Source of the DNA: Lutispora thermophila DSM 19022 | Lineage (GTDB): Bacteria; Bacillota; Clostridia; Lutisporales; Lutisporaceae | Direction: 5' to 3' | NCBI RefSeq assembly: GCF_900142105.1 | Contig: NZ_FQZS01000018.1 | Coordinates: 1 to 64,000, forward strand | Length of the DNA stretch: 64,000 nt | The notes under the pieces: generated by a model | What the model was told of the DNA's origin: nothing | Databases searched by the model: none | What the model saw: only the letters and a program-made list of their open reading frames with translations | Made by a program: the position numbers and the translations under genes | Shown here: one piece after another, positions 8,371 to 16,097 of the stretch | Position numbering within the stretch: the first letter of the stretch is position 1 | Layout of the letters: every line of letters starts with the position of its first letter

Positions 8371-8555
8371 TAAAACATGACATACAGTTGTCATATTAAA
8401 AAAAGTATAATTATAGAAAACAGAAGAAGAGAAAATGAAGGCACATGTAGAGGAAGTCCTTATTTACAGGGGATGTATATCAGCTAAGATCATGGGAGTT
8501 TGTGTTGTCTCTATGATATGGTTATTGCTTAGTTATGGGTCTGTCAAGGGGTCAC
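8371..8555 (+). pseudogene. Deleted relic of a paralogue of the gene at 13749
   Basis: 8371-8450 aligns with 13681-13770, covering the half-palindrome TGTCATATTAAA, the CAGAAG leader and the start region (GTGCACATGATAGAGG there, GGCACATGTAGAGG here). Then 8490-8536 aligns without gaps with 14618-14664, sharing CATGGGAGTTT and GGTTATTGCTTAGTTAT in register (36 of 46 bases). What remains is the promoter, the start and one C-terminal segment, with roughly 800 internal bases lost. No open frame survives. Confidence 0.75.
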
Positions 8556-8609
8556 CATGATCAATGGGAAAGCACTTCATTTAAAACATATTTAAGGAGG
8601 AGTATATAA

Positions 8610-9086
8610 ATGAGCAAATACGAAAATGCAATGAAACTTATGGAGGAGTTTTGTGGAAATGGCAAGGACAATCTTATCGCTCTTGCTACAATATCATTGA
8701 CACCGAACGCCGCTGGTAATCCACGTCCTTCTGTTCGCATTGTTGATGCATATTATGAAGACGGTAAGTTCTATGTTTCTTCAGCTTCATGGAAAAACAA
8801 AACCCTGGAGATTGAAAAGAACAATGAAGTTTCTGTCTGCGGATTGGATCTGTTCACAGCTCATGGTATAGCTGAGAACCTAGGATGGGTTAAAGATGAG
8901 AAAAATGCAGAAATAAGAGCCAAGATGAAAAAATACTTCGAATGGTTCAATGACCATGCTAATGAAGACAGCCCTGAGTCAATTGTTTTGCAAATTACTC
9001 TTACAGAAGCAACAATTACTGATAACGAAAAAAAATATGGCGACTGGCAATATAAAGTTGATTTTGTAAATAAAACAGCGGAGTAA
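8610..9086 (+). CDS. Pyridoxamine 5'-phosphate oxidase-like flavin-binding protein
   Basis: 158 residues with the split-barrel fold of PNPOx-like proteins: NLIALATISLTPNAAGNPRPSV, a central FYVSSASWKNKTLEIEKN strand-helix pair and a C-terminal strand around IVLQITLTEATI. Members bind FMN, F420 or haem, and many act in redox stress or as reductases. The conserved PRPSVR segment supports the family but not a substrate. The ATG follows AAGGAGGAG. It is a single-gene unit between the relic at 8371-8555 and the hairpin at 9161-9191. Confidence 0.8.
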   Translation: MSKYENAMKLMEEFCGNGKDNLIALATISLTPNAAGNPRPSVRIVDAYYEDGKFYVSSASWKNKTLEIEKNNEVSVCGLDLFTAHGIAENLGWVKDEKNAEIRAKMKKYFEWFNDHANEDSPESIVLQITLTEATITDNEKKYGDWQYKVDFVNKTAE

Positions 9087-9160
9087 GTTCATTTGTTCTT
9101 AGGAAGTACAAAATAAATCATGCTGCCTATAATTAAAAACGTAATTATATAATTATTATT

Positions 9161-9191
9161 TGAAGGGAAAGGTAATAAACCTTTCCCTTCA
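9161..9191. terminator. Terminator-like hairpin after the flavin-binding protein gene
   Basis: TGAAGGGAAAGGT / ACCTTTCCCTTCA is a perfect 13-bp stem with the loop AATAA. The T run after it is poor on the plus strand; the minus strand continues AATAATAATT. It may serve the minus-strand gene at 9388 too. The 196 bases to 9387 hold nothing further that I can support. Confidence 0.6.
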
Positions 9192-9387
9192 ATGTTATGG
9201 TTCCATTTACCATATAGATCCTAAAATTCTGGCGAAGCATTCTTATAGATCTTAAAATTTATGGTTGAATATACTGAATTACCAAAAAACAAGGGCTTGA
9301 AAGATATTGCCGGACAGACTGAAACTAGCAATGTTTCAGAAAGTGTGTTCATATACAAACCAACAAAGTTATCTGTACTTTCTAATG

Positions 9388-9948
9388 TTAATCGGAAGTT
9401 TTATCCGGGTACTTTATTTCTCCATTAATGAGCTTTTTTATAAAGCCTGCTTGCATTATAGCATCGAATTCTCGAACATCAAAACTGTTATTTATAAAAA
9501 GCTTCCCCAGCTCCGTAAGTTTGTAAAAGCCTCTTTTAGGAGATTCTATTAGGCCTTGATTTTTAAGCTTAAGTATAACAAACCTAACCCGATTTTCGTA
9601 ACGACTTATATTGGCTTTGGAAGGGATGTTTCTCTGATTAGAGCTTATATTTAGTGCATTTGCACAATATTCGTATATTTCTTGCACATTTGCACCTAAT
9701 TTGGAATCCTTTGGCTTAGCTATGTATTGAAAAACATAAGGGATCATTTCTTTTTCCGTAGGTAAGGAGCTATCGTTGTTTTGACTTAAGTCTGTTATTC
9801 CATTGGAGTTGATTTCTTTTTTTATAAGCGATATTAGCGAATTATTGATGGAAGTTTGTGCGTTAACCCATTCCAATACTTCCTTATCCACATTCAATGG
9901 GAATCTTATGCTTATTGTATCTCCTTCTGCAATTTTTTTTGGTGCCAT
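9388..9948 (-). CDS. Hypothetical protein with winged-helix-like C-terminus
   Basis: 186 residues, family not recognised. The first ~50 residues (DTISIRFPLNVDKEVLEWVNAQ ... SLISLIKKEI) resemble a ribbon-helix-helix or oligomerisation segment. The C-terminal half (NRVRFVILKLKNQGLIESPKRGFYKLTELGKLFI) looks like the winged helix of Mrr-N-type or similar DNA-binding domains. The ATG follows AGGAGGGA. It is transcribed alone on the minus strand. A DNA-binding or plasmid-type regulatory role is an inference from these patterns only. Confidence 0.55.
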   Translation of the reverse strand: MAPKKIAEGDTISIRFPLNVDKEVLEWVNAQTSINNSLISLIKKEINSNGITDLSQNNDSSLPTEKEMIPYVFQYIAKPKDSKLGANVQEIYEYCANALNISSNQRNIPSKANISRYENRVRFVILKLKNQGLIESPKRGFYKLTELGKLFINNSFDVREFDAIMQAGFIKKLINGEIKYPDKTSD

Positions 9949-10112
9949 GGGAATCCCTCCTGTTATTCATATTTGTTTTTTACAATATGTAATTACAATG
10001 TATATTATATAATGTATGCGCAATGAAAGCAAGTTTTTTTTAAAAAAATTTTGAAATCATAATACGTTTCACCTATCATTTTTTTCTATTCTAAAATTAG
10101 CTTTAAGCCTTT

Positions 10113-10270
10113 TTCTACGAAATGCTTTACTCTTTTATTGGTGAAAAATTACTTAAAAATGTATTTGAAGATGAAACAATAATAACTGGGAGATTATTGA
10201 TGTGCTTGAATTAGATTTAAAGGATATTCTATTTTTAGATAAAATGATACCAAAGCAAAATGAGTTTTGA
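10113..10270 (+). pseudogene. Short decayed coding fragment of unknown origin
   Basis: Two adjoining frames read as ordinary protein: FYEMLYSFIGEKLLKNVF and on to TITGR-like residues in one, then IDVLELDLKDILFLDKM to a TGA at 10268-10270 in the next. They join across a single lost base near 10195. No start or ribosome site is present, so this is probably the C-terminal remnant of a lost gene. Confidence 0.4.
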
Positions 10271-10286
10271 GAAATCTATAGATATA

Positions 10287-10373
10287 TTTTAGACATTTGC
10301 AAAAAATAATTTTAAATTCTATTGATATTTATTTTAGGCAAGTGTAAAATATAAATATAGGCAATTGTCTAAA
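10287..10373. promoter_or_regulatory. Three BlaI-type operator copies before the repressor gene
   Basis: Three related sites are present: TTTTAGACATTTGCAAAA (10287-10304), TTTTAGGCAAGTGTAAAA (10332-10349) and TAGGCAATTGTCTA (10358-10371, nearly palindromic). The reverse strand of the third reads TTTTAGACAATTGCCTA. Spacing between centres is 45 and 24 bp, and the last ends just before the ribosome site. Autorepression by the BlaI-like protein is inferred. Confidence 0.6.
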
Positions 10374-10388
10374 AAGGAGACGATATGA

Positions 10389-10766
10389 ATGAGCAGTTTT
10401 AGAAGACTACCTGACACGGAATTCGAGATCATGAAAGTGGTGTGGTCAAAGGAACCGCCCATAACAAGTAACATGGTTATGGAAGCCTTAGGTAATGAGC
10501 GCGGATGGAAAGCACCGACTGTAATTTCACTGATGCTCCGGCTGGTGGAAAAGGGGTTTTTGCGGACAGAGAAAAAGGGTAAGGAGCGTACCTTTTTTCC
10601 GCTTATAAGCAAAGAGGATTATCTGAAATTCGAGACAGGTAACTTTATGAAACTTTATCATGAAAACTCATTTCTTAGTTTTGTGAATACTCTTTATGAT
10701 GGCAAGCAGCTTAAGGATTCCGACATCGAAGAACTGATGAAATGGGTAAAAGAACGGAGGACTTGA
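10389..10766 (+). CDS. blaI: BlaI/MecI-family transcriptional repressor
   Basis: 125 residues with the winged helix of penicillinase repressors: LPDTEFEIMKVVW, then ITSNMVMEALGNERGWKAPTVISLMLRLVEKGFL, and the wing KKGKERTFFPLIS. The C-terminal part dimerises the protein, and in the family it is released after cleavage triggered by BlaR1. The ATG follows AAAAGGAGACG. The gene directly precedes the BlaR1-like gene, the usual pairing, but that partner is broken here. The repressor may therefore be locked on its operators. Confidence 0.9.
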   Translation: MSSFRRLPDTEFEIMKVVWSKEPPITSNMVMEALGNERGWKAPTVISLMLRLVEKGFLRTEKKGKERTFFPLISKEDYLKFETGNFMKLYHENSFLSFVNTLYDGKQLKDSDIEELMKWVKERRT

Positions 10767-10767
10767 C

Positions 10768-12238
10768 GTGCAGGTGTTTATGGCTGCATTAATGGAATGT
10801 TCTGTCACCATGTCGGTGCTTATATTGGCATTTATTCTTGCTACTCCGTGGTTGTCAAGAAAATATTCTGCAAAATGGTTGTATTATATCTGGTTGGTGC
10901 TTGTAATAGGTCTAATCATTCCATTCAGGGTTCATCCGGATACAGCGCTTATTCAGATTGAGGCTGACCCTGATTATATAAGGCAAATCATGCCGGGATA
11001 TGGGGATAATGCTGTAGAGGTAGCAATTTCAGACAATATACCGACACAGGTTCTATCGGTAATTCTATGGCGTCAAACCGGTTAAGCTGCAAATATGCCC
11101 CTGTATTTCAAGTCCAATGCTCATTGGCTTTTTAAAACCTGTAATCTTATTGCCGGGGTATGATTTTTCAATGGATGAATTGTCATACATCCTCAAACAT
11201 GAGCTGATACACTTAAGACGAAAGGATTTGTGGTATAAAAGGCTGGTGTTTATTGCTACTGCCATCCACTGGTTTAATCCTGTGGTGTATGCCATGGCAA
11301 AGGCAATAGCCTCACAATGCGAGATATCATGTGATGCTGAGGTAGTAAAAAAGGCTGATATTGGCACGAGACAGCGTTACAGTGAAATCATCATTGGAAT
11401 CATTAAAAATCAATCAAGAACTCAAACAGCATTCTCAACAAATTTTTATGGAGGTGAAAAAGGCATGAAGAAAAGAATATTTTCCATTATGGACACAAGC
11501 CAAAAAAAGGCAGCAATTGTAGTTCTTTGCCTGGTTTTGGCAGCAACACTGGGGACGGGGGTGGTGGCATCTGCAACCAGTTTACCGCCGGTTCACGAAT
11601 CATATGCCACATATGTACTTTCATCAGGAGAAGACCCTTAACAGGCTGTCCAGAATATATCTACAAAAGAAGATTTGCTATCAGAATACGGGCGGTTCGG
11701 CATTTCCTTCGATAAAGACGGGAATATGTATTTTAATGATGAGCTTGTGAGGTATTTTTGGGATGGTGTGGAGTCAGGCAATAACGCTTCAATTGTTAAT
11801 TATGAATATTTGAATGAAGATGGTGTAATTGACGTTCACACAATACGCAAAGTCGAGGACAATGGGGATGGAAGCATAAATCCTTTTGGTGACTTGATTG
11901 GAATTGTGAAATACACACAAGAGGAATTCGCTCAAAGAAACTTGGATGATTTGAAGGGATACTACAATCCGGTCACATATGTAATGGGAGATGTTACATC
12001 AGAGGGTAAAACATTTGCAGAGATGTTTGCTGAGTATAAGGCTTTTGGTATTGAATACAAAGAGCTTCAAGAAAACGGCAGGGGTAATGTTTATTATAAC
12101 GGTCAATTAGTAAAAAAATTTATAGATGAAAATAAAGCAGGCGGCATTTTTACTTATGAGTCTGTTGACGGTGGGCAAATCACTGTTCATACAATTTATG
12201 ATCAAAAGGGAAAGTTGATAGGAGTTGAAAAACAGTAA
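10768..12238 (+). pseudogene. BlaR1/MecR1-like M56 peptidase sensor, broken by a deletion-frameshift and a stop
   Basis: Three pieces of one gene. 10768-11085 encodes the first membrane helices and breaks off after VLSVILWRQTG. From about 11078 another frame resumes at KLQICPCISSPMLIGFLKP, and this piece keeps the zinc motif HELIH in ILKHELIHLRRKDLWY. The ~100-residue segment normally between these parts is missing, so there is a deletion plus a frame change. A TAA at 11639-11641 then interrupts the same frame, which continues (QAVQNISTKEDLLSEYGRFG) to 12238. The tail holds two ~70-residue copies of a repeat (EYGRFGISFDKDG ... HTIRKVE; EYKAFGIEYKELQ ... HTIYDQKG). Confidence 0.85.
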
Positions 12239-12365
12239 GGGGCCTCAATGGATTTGACACGCAGGATAGATTAAAATTCATGAATTTGAGATATGGTAAA
12301 TGTACAGAAGATGAATCAATTTTATGAAGGATTTTTCAACAAAAAATATATAATGAGGTGGGGTT

Positions 12366-13439
12366 ATGAAAAATAAAATATTATTTAAACTAATTGCTGT
12401 ATCCATGATATTAGCTTTGGTTGTCTGCTCAAAAAGCCTTGCATTTGTCAATGAAGACAAGTCTTTAGAAAAGCCAATGGGGAAAATTTACTTGTATGGA
12501 GAATATCATGGCAATGAAAAGATATTGGAAAAAGAATTGGAACTATGGAGTAAGTATTATCATGAGGATAACATGCGTCACTTATTTGTTGAAGAGCCTT
12601 ATTATACTGCGGAGTTTTTAAACCTTTGGATAAAGGCAGACAACGACGATATTTTAAATGAGGTCTTTGAAGATTGGAAAGGTACAGCATCCTATAAGGA
12701 ATGTGTCAAAGAGTTTTATAAAAAAATAAAAAAGCAGTGTCCGGAAACTATTTTCCATGGAACTGATGTAGGGCATCAATATGATTCAACGGGGCGACGA
12801 TTTTTAAAGTACCTTGAAGAAAATAATATGAAAGGAACAGAGAAATACATATTGACCATGGAAGCCATCGAACAGGGAAAAGTTTTTTATAAAGATGAAG
12901 ACTTTGCTTACCGGGAAAACAAAATGGTAGAAAATTTTATCCGCGAGTTTGACAAATTAGAGGGCGCCAATATTATGGGAATCTATGGGGGAGCACATAC
13001 AGATTTTTATGCTATGGAATATAATACTCAATCCGTTCCCTGCATGGCTAATCAATTGAAAGTGCGTTATGGAGATGCCATTTGGGCAGAGGATCTGACA
13101 TGGTTAACAAAGATGATTGAACCAGAGAGAGTGGATAAATTCACCATCAATAACAAAGAGTATAAAGCCAGCTATTTTGGAAAGCAAGATTTAAACGGTT
13201 TTAATGGTTATGCCTATAGACAATTCTGGCGCTTGGAAAATGCTTATGATGACTTTAAGAACAATGAGAAAACAGGGGATGTATTGCCTTATGATAATTA
13301 CCCAATGTTGATAGAAACAGGCCAGGTTTTTGTTATAGACTATGTAAAAACAGACGGATTTGTAGAAAGAACATACTATCGCTCTGATGGGTATGTCTGG
13401 GAAGGGTTGCCTTCAACAGAAGAGTTTGTCATAAAATAG
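12366..13439 (+). CDS. Secreted Tiki/TraB-like superfamily protein
   Basis: 357 residues with an N-terminal signal segment (KNKILFKLIAVSMILALVV). The mature part starts with a IYLYGEYHGNEKILEKELELW motif and has GIYGGAHTDFYA near residue 210. The G-E-x-H ... GGAH pattern is typical of the Tiki/TraB/ChaN/erythromycin-esterase-like superfamily, where the histidines and glutamates bind metal or haem. The reaction is not predictable. The ATG follows ATGAGGTGGGGTT. It stands alone, with a terminator at 13494-13530. A lipoprotein is less likely, since the cysteine in LVVC lacks a small residue before it. Confidence 0.6.
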   Translation: MKNKILFKLIAVSMILALVVCSKSLAFVNEDKSLEKPMGKIYLYGEYHGNEKILEKELELWSKYYHEDNMRHLFVEEPYYTAEFLNLWIKADNDDILNEVFEDWKGTASYKECVKEFYKKIKKQCPETIFHGTDVGHQYDSTGRRFLKYLEENNMKGTEKYILTMEAIEQGKVFYKDEDFAYRENKMVENFIREFDKLEGANIMGIYGGAHTDFYAMEYNTQSVPCMANQLKVRYGDAIWAEDLTWLTKMIEPERVDKFTINNKEYKASYFGKQDLNGFNGYAYRQFWRLENAYDDFKNNEKTGDVLPYDNYPMLIETGQVFVIDYVKTDGFVERTYYRSDGYVWEGLPSTEEFVIK

Positions 13440-13493
13440 GTGGCAAAAGCGTATAAACCATAAATTCATATGAATCTATTAAGGGATATAAGT

Positions 13494-13530
13494 AAAAAGC
13501 TTGGTACAATGCAAGCATGCCAGGCTTTTT
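13494..13530 (+). terminator. Intrinsic terminator
   Basis: AAAAAGCTTGGTA and TGCCAGGCTTTTT form a 13-bp stem with two G-U pairs, ending in five Ts. It follows the Tiki-like gene. Confidence 0.75.
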
Positions 13531-13680
13531 CTATTTATATCCGATACATAGTATAATTAAAATAGTATATGTCAAAACAAAGCAAAAAAATAGGGGAATT
13601 TAAGGATACAAGGAAATTAATATAATTGATTCTTGTCGCTTCCAGCTATCATGATTTAAAAGAATTGTCCAACAACTATA

Positions 13681-13721
13681 TTTAATATGACATGCTGATG
13701 TCATATTAAATACATTATAAT
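13681..13721 (+). promoter_or_regulatory. Perfect 13-bp inverted repeat overlapping the promoter of the 13749 gene
   Basis: TTTAATATGACAT-GCTG-ATGTCATATTAAA covers 13681-13710 and is followed by TATAAT at 13716-13721. A -35 element at the right spacing would fall in the palindrome's centre, so a bound protein would block RNA polymerase. A degenerate copy with intact right half lies at 8377-8400 before the paralogue relic. Confidence 0.65.
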
Positions 13722-13748
13722 AATTTTAAAAACAGAAGGTGAGAAAAC

Positions 13749-14879
13749 ATGAGTGCACATGATAGAGGCCCAATAACTCAAAAACCCATCAGTGAAATTG
13801 CTGAATACATAAAAAATTTGATACCGGCCAATATACCTGAGAATTATGCCATAAAACCCAGATTTGAAAGCATCGCAAAGGAAGAGATCATACGAAAGGG
13901 CGTTGTTGCTTTCAGAGATTTTTTGTATTTATTTTGCCACCGTTTAATTTCAGATGGACATTTATTTGTAAAGCCACAAAAAAATCCGAAGAGCCAGATG
14001 GATTATCCCTTTTTACATAGTATTACAGATCTGTTAGCTGATATAGGTTACTATGGTAAGCTGTCTGAGGATGGACAAACATTATTGGTAACAGAATTGC
14101 CCTCATATACATCTTCAATTGATGGGAAAGGGAATAAAAAAAATCCAAAAAACTCTTCTTCTATGCTGCTTGAATGCTTGCGTTTTTTAACTTTATGTGG
14201 TTTTGCTTTTAACGGTGTTGATTTAGAAGCAAAGAAGGTTAATATTTCCGGAATAGGATTATTGGAAGTATCATACCCCAATGACCCTGTCTTGTTGGTT
14301 GGGTTGAAAGTTATGGCTATTGCAGATGTAGAGTTGCGCAGGAAAAGATATATAAACGACAATAATCACGATAATCTTTTATGTTGTGATTACAGGTTAA
14401 TAAAGGAAGAAGATTCAGATGTACTTGATGTTTTGAGAGATTTTTTACATCCGTTACCTGAAGAAGTCCAAAAGCTGGCATTAGAATTGCACCAGCGTTA
14501 TATAGATATGGGAATGACTTGTGCAGTCATTAAATCGGTATTGGATATTCATTTTGCTTATGCAGATATAAAGAATAGTCGGAAAGTCTTATCCACAAAA
14601 GATATATATCAAAAGAGAGCATGGGAGTTTTCCTTTACCATGAGATTTGGTTATTGCTTAGTTATAAAAGCCAAAAAAGTAGATAAATATTCTGATGTTA
14701 TCAAAGAGTTTCCCTCACACTTGCAACAATTAATTGCAAGGGGATATGGCTGTGACAGGAAGTTGCGCAATGAACCATGTCAGTGCGGTTGTCATGGATT
14801 CCGCATACCTTTGGACAATTCAATATTAAATATTGGCAGCAGCATTGAAACATGGCTTGATAATGAAATAAAAAAATAA
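13749..14879 (+). CDS. Hypothetical protein with cysteine-rich C-terminal motif
   Basis: 376 residues, family not recognised. No signal peptide or clear membrane helix; mixed helical composition. The C-terminus carries EPCQCGCHGFRIPL, a C-x-C-x-C-H cluster that could bind zinc. A second cysteine pair (LLCCDYRL) lies near residue 215. The ATG follows AGAAGGTGAG. The gene is monocistronic, between the 30-bp palindromic operator and a two-part terminator, so it looks like a separately regulated unit. A second, largely deleted copy at 8371-8555 shows that it was duplicated. Function unknown. Confidence 0.6.
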   Translation: MSAHDRGPITQKPISEIAEYIKNLIPANIPENYAIKPRFESIAKEEIIRKGVVAFRDFLYLFCHRLISDGHLFVKPQKNPKSQMDYPFLHSITDLLADIGYYGKLSEDGQTLLVTELPSYTSSIDGKGNKKNPKNSSSMLLECLRFLTLCGFAFNGVDLEAKKVNISGIGLLEVSYPNDPVLLVGLKVMAIADVELRRKRYINDNNHDNLLCCDYRLIKEEDSDVLDVLRDFLHPLPEEVQKLALELHQRYIDMGMTCAVIKSVLDIHFAYADIKNSRKVLSTKDIYQKRAWEFSFTMRFGYCLVIKAKKVDKYSDVIKEFPSHLQQLIARGYGCDRKLRNEPCQCGCHGFRIPLDNSILNIGSSIETWLDNEIKK

Positions 14880-14933
14880 ACCCTCTCTCTAGATTAAATA
14901 AATATGGTCTGCCTGAAAAGGTATAAATCATAT

Positions 14934-15007
14934 AGTGCTAGGTGCATAAGCTGTCAGGTTGATAACAACTAAATGTATAACCTGATAGCTTGTTCCTGGC
15001 ACTTTTT
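14934..15007 (+). terminator. Two-part strong terminator
   Basis: Inner stem AAGCTGTCAGGTT (14948-14960) / AACCTGATAGCTT (14979-14991) is stacked on outer stem AGTGCTAGG (14934-14942) / CCTGGCACT (14995-15003), and TTTTT follows. Each stem has one G-U pair. Confidence 0.8.
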
Positions 15008-15032
15008 GTCCTATTTTGGCATCTTTATTTAA

Positions 15033-15187
15033 TTATTGGGGTTTGGGGGAGTTTTGATCTTTGGAATAAGCGATTAGTACCACTTGTTCACCCAACTCCT
15101 AGGTTAATTCCGCTTCATATTTTTTAACTTTGCTCTAAGCTTTGCATCATCTTTTATTTCTGCAAGTCTATAGTTTTCTTAATCCAT
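15033..15187 (-). pseudogene. Small (~50-residue) gene with two stop codons and a frameshift
   Basis: ATG at 15187-15185 follows CCAGGAGGTG on the minus strand. The frame reads MD, TAA, ENYRLAEIKDDAKLRAKL. After the A6 tract it must shift by one base to read KYEAELT, TAG, ELGEQVVLIAYSKDQNSP to a TAA at 15035. Seven As would keep the frame. The conceptual protein is charged and helical; the family is not recognised. Three independent lesions argue for real decay. Confidence 0.6.
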
Positions 15188-15294
15188 CGGAACACCTCCT
15201 GGTTTTTACTGTTGTATTCAAATATGGCCATTACATCAGGTTTTCAGCCATTCGATTATTAGCATGTACAAAAAACAGATGTACAGTTATATGG

Positions 15295-15348
15295 TTAAGA
15301 AAAATTTAAGATTTTCTCAAAAATTTATTATGAAAAATGTTATATAAT
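15295..15348 (+). promoter_or_regulatory. Promoter of the two-component operon with 11-bp response-regulator repeats
   Basis: TTAAGA at 15295 and TTAAGAT at 15306 are exactly 11 bp apart, and TATAAT follows at 15343-15348. The same motif and period recur at 17932-17970. OmpR-family regulators bind such tandem half sites, so autoregulation is likely. Confidence 0.6.
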
Positions 15349-15398
15349 GGGAAGGGATAATAAATAGATGATTAGTTTATTTGGTGGTGGGATAGTCT

Positions 15399-16097
15399 AT
15401 GATCAATAAGGAAACGGTGCTTATTGTTGATGATGAAAAGGAAATCAGCGATTTAATAGAAATTTATCTTAAAAATGATGGCTATAGTGTGTTGAAGGCA
15501 TCCAATGGGCTTGAGGCCATTAAGATTCTGGAAGAGAATGAGGTACATCTCATCATTCTTGATATAATGATGCCAAAAATGGATGGGATACAAACCTGCA
15601 TGAAAATAAGGGAAGAAAAAAACATGCCTATAATTATGCTATCTGCTAAAAGCCAGGATATAGACAAGATTATAGGTCTTAGTACCGGTGCTGATGATTA
15701 TGTGACAAAACCGTTTAATCCTTTGGAGCTAATGGCTCGTGTCAAGTCTCAACTAAGACGATATACAAGGCTTAATACTCCAAAACCGTCAAAGAAGGAT
15801 GAAATTGAAATTGGCAATATAAGCATAAATGTTGCTACCCATGAGGTGTTTGTTGATGGGAAAGAGGTAAAGCTTACCCCAAAGGAGTTCGATATTCTTG
15901 AGCTTCTTGCAAGAAATAAGGGTATAGTATTCAGCACACAAAAGATATTTGAAAGCGTATGGAAAGAAGATTATTATGAATCTGACAATACAGTGATGGT
16001 GCATATCAGAAAAATAAGGGAAAAGATTGAGCTGGATCCGAGAAAACCTCAATATATAAAAACTGTTTGGGGAGTGGGGTATAAATTTGAAAGTTAG
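15399..16097 (+). CDS. OmpR/PhoB-family response regulator
   Basis: 232 residues. Receiver domain 1-120 with acidic pocket DDEKE, phosphorylation site LIILDIMMPKMDG and conserved lysine in TKPFNP. The C-terminal winged helix at 130-232 has LTPKEFDILELLARNKG and the trans-activation end IRKIREKIE ... YIKTVWGVGYKF. Closest in pattern to VanR/PhoP-type regulators. It precedes its kinase with an 11-base overlap, so the two are translationally coupled. The start follows GGTGGTGGG. Target sites are probably the 11-bp TTAAGAT repeats at 15295 and 17932. Confidence 0.93.
   Translation: MINKETVLIVDDEKEISDLIEIYLKNDGYSVLKASNGLEAIKILEENEVHLIILDIMMPKMDGIQTCMKIREEKNMPIIMLSAKSQDIDKIIGLSTGADDYVTKPFNPLELMARVKSQLRRYTRLNTPKPSKKDEIEIGNISINVATHEVFVDGKEVKLTPKEFDILELLARNKGIVFSTQKIFESVWKEDYYESDNTVMVHIRKIREKIELDPRKPQYIKTVWGVGYKFES

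Noticed and set aside
9261-9428. Plus-strand ORF of 55 codons starting ATGGTTGAATATACT
   Set aside because: No ribosome site, no recognisable family, and it overlaps the 3' end of the minus-strand gene at 9388.
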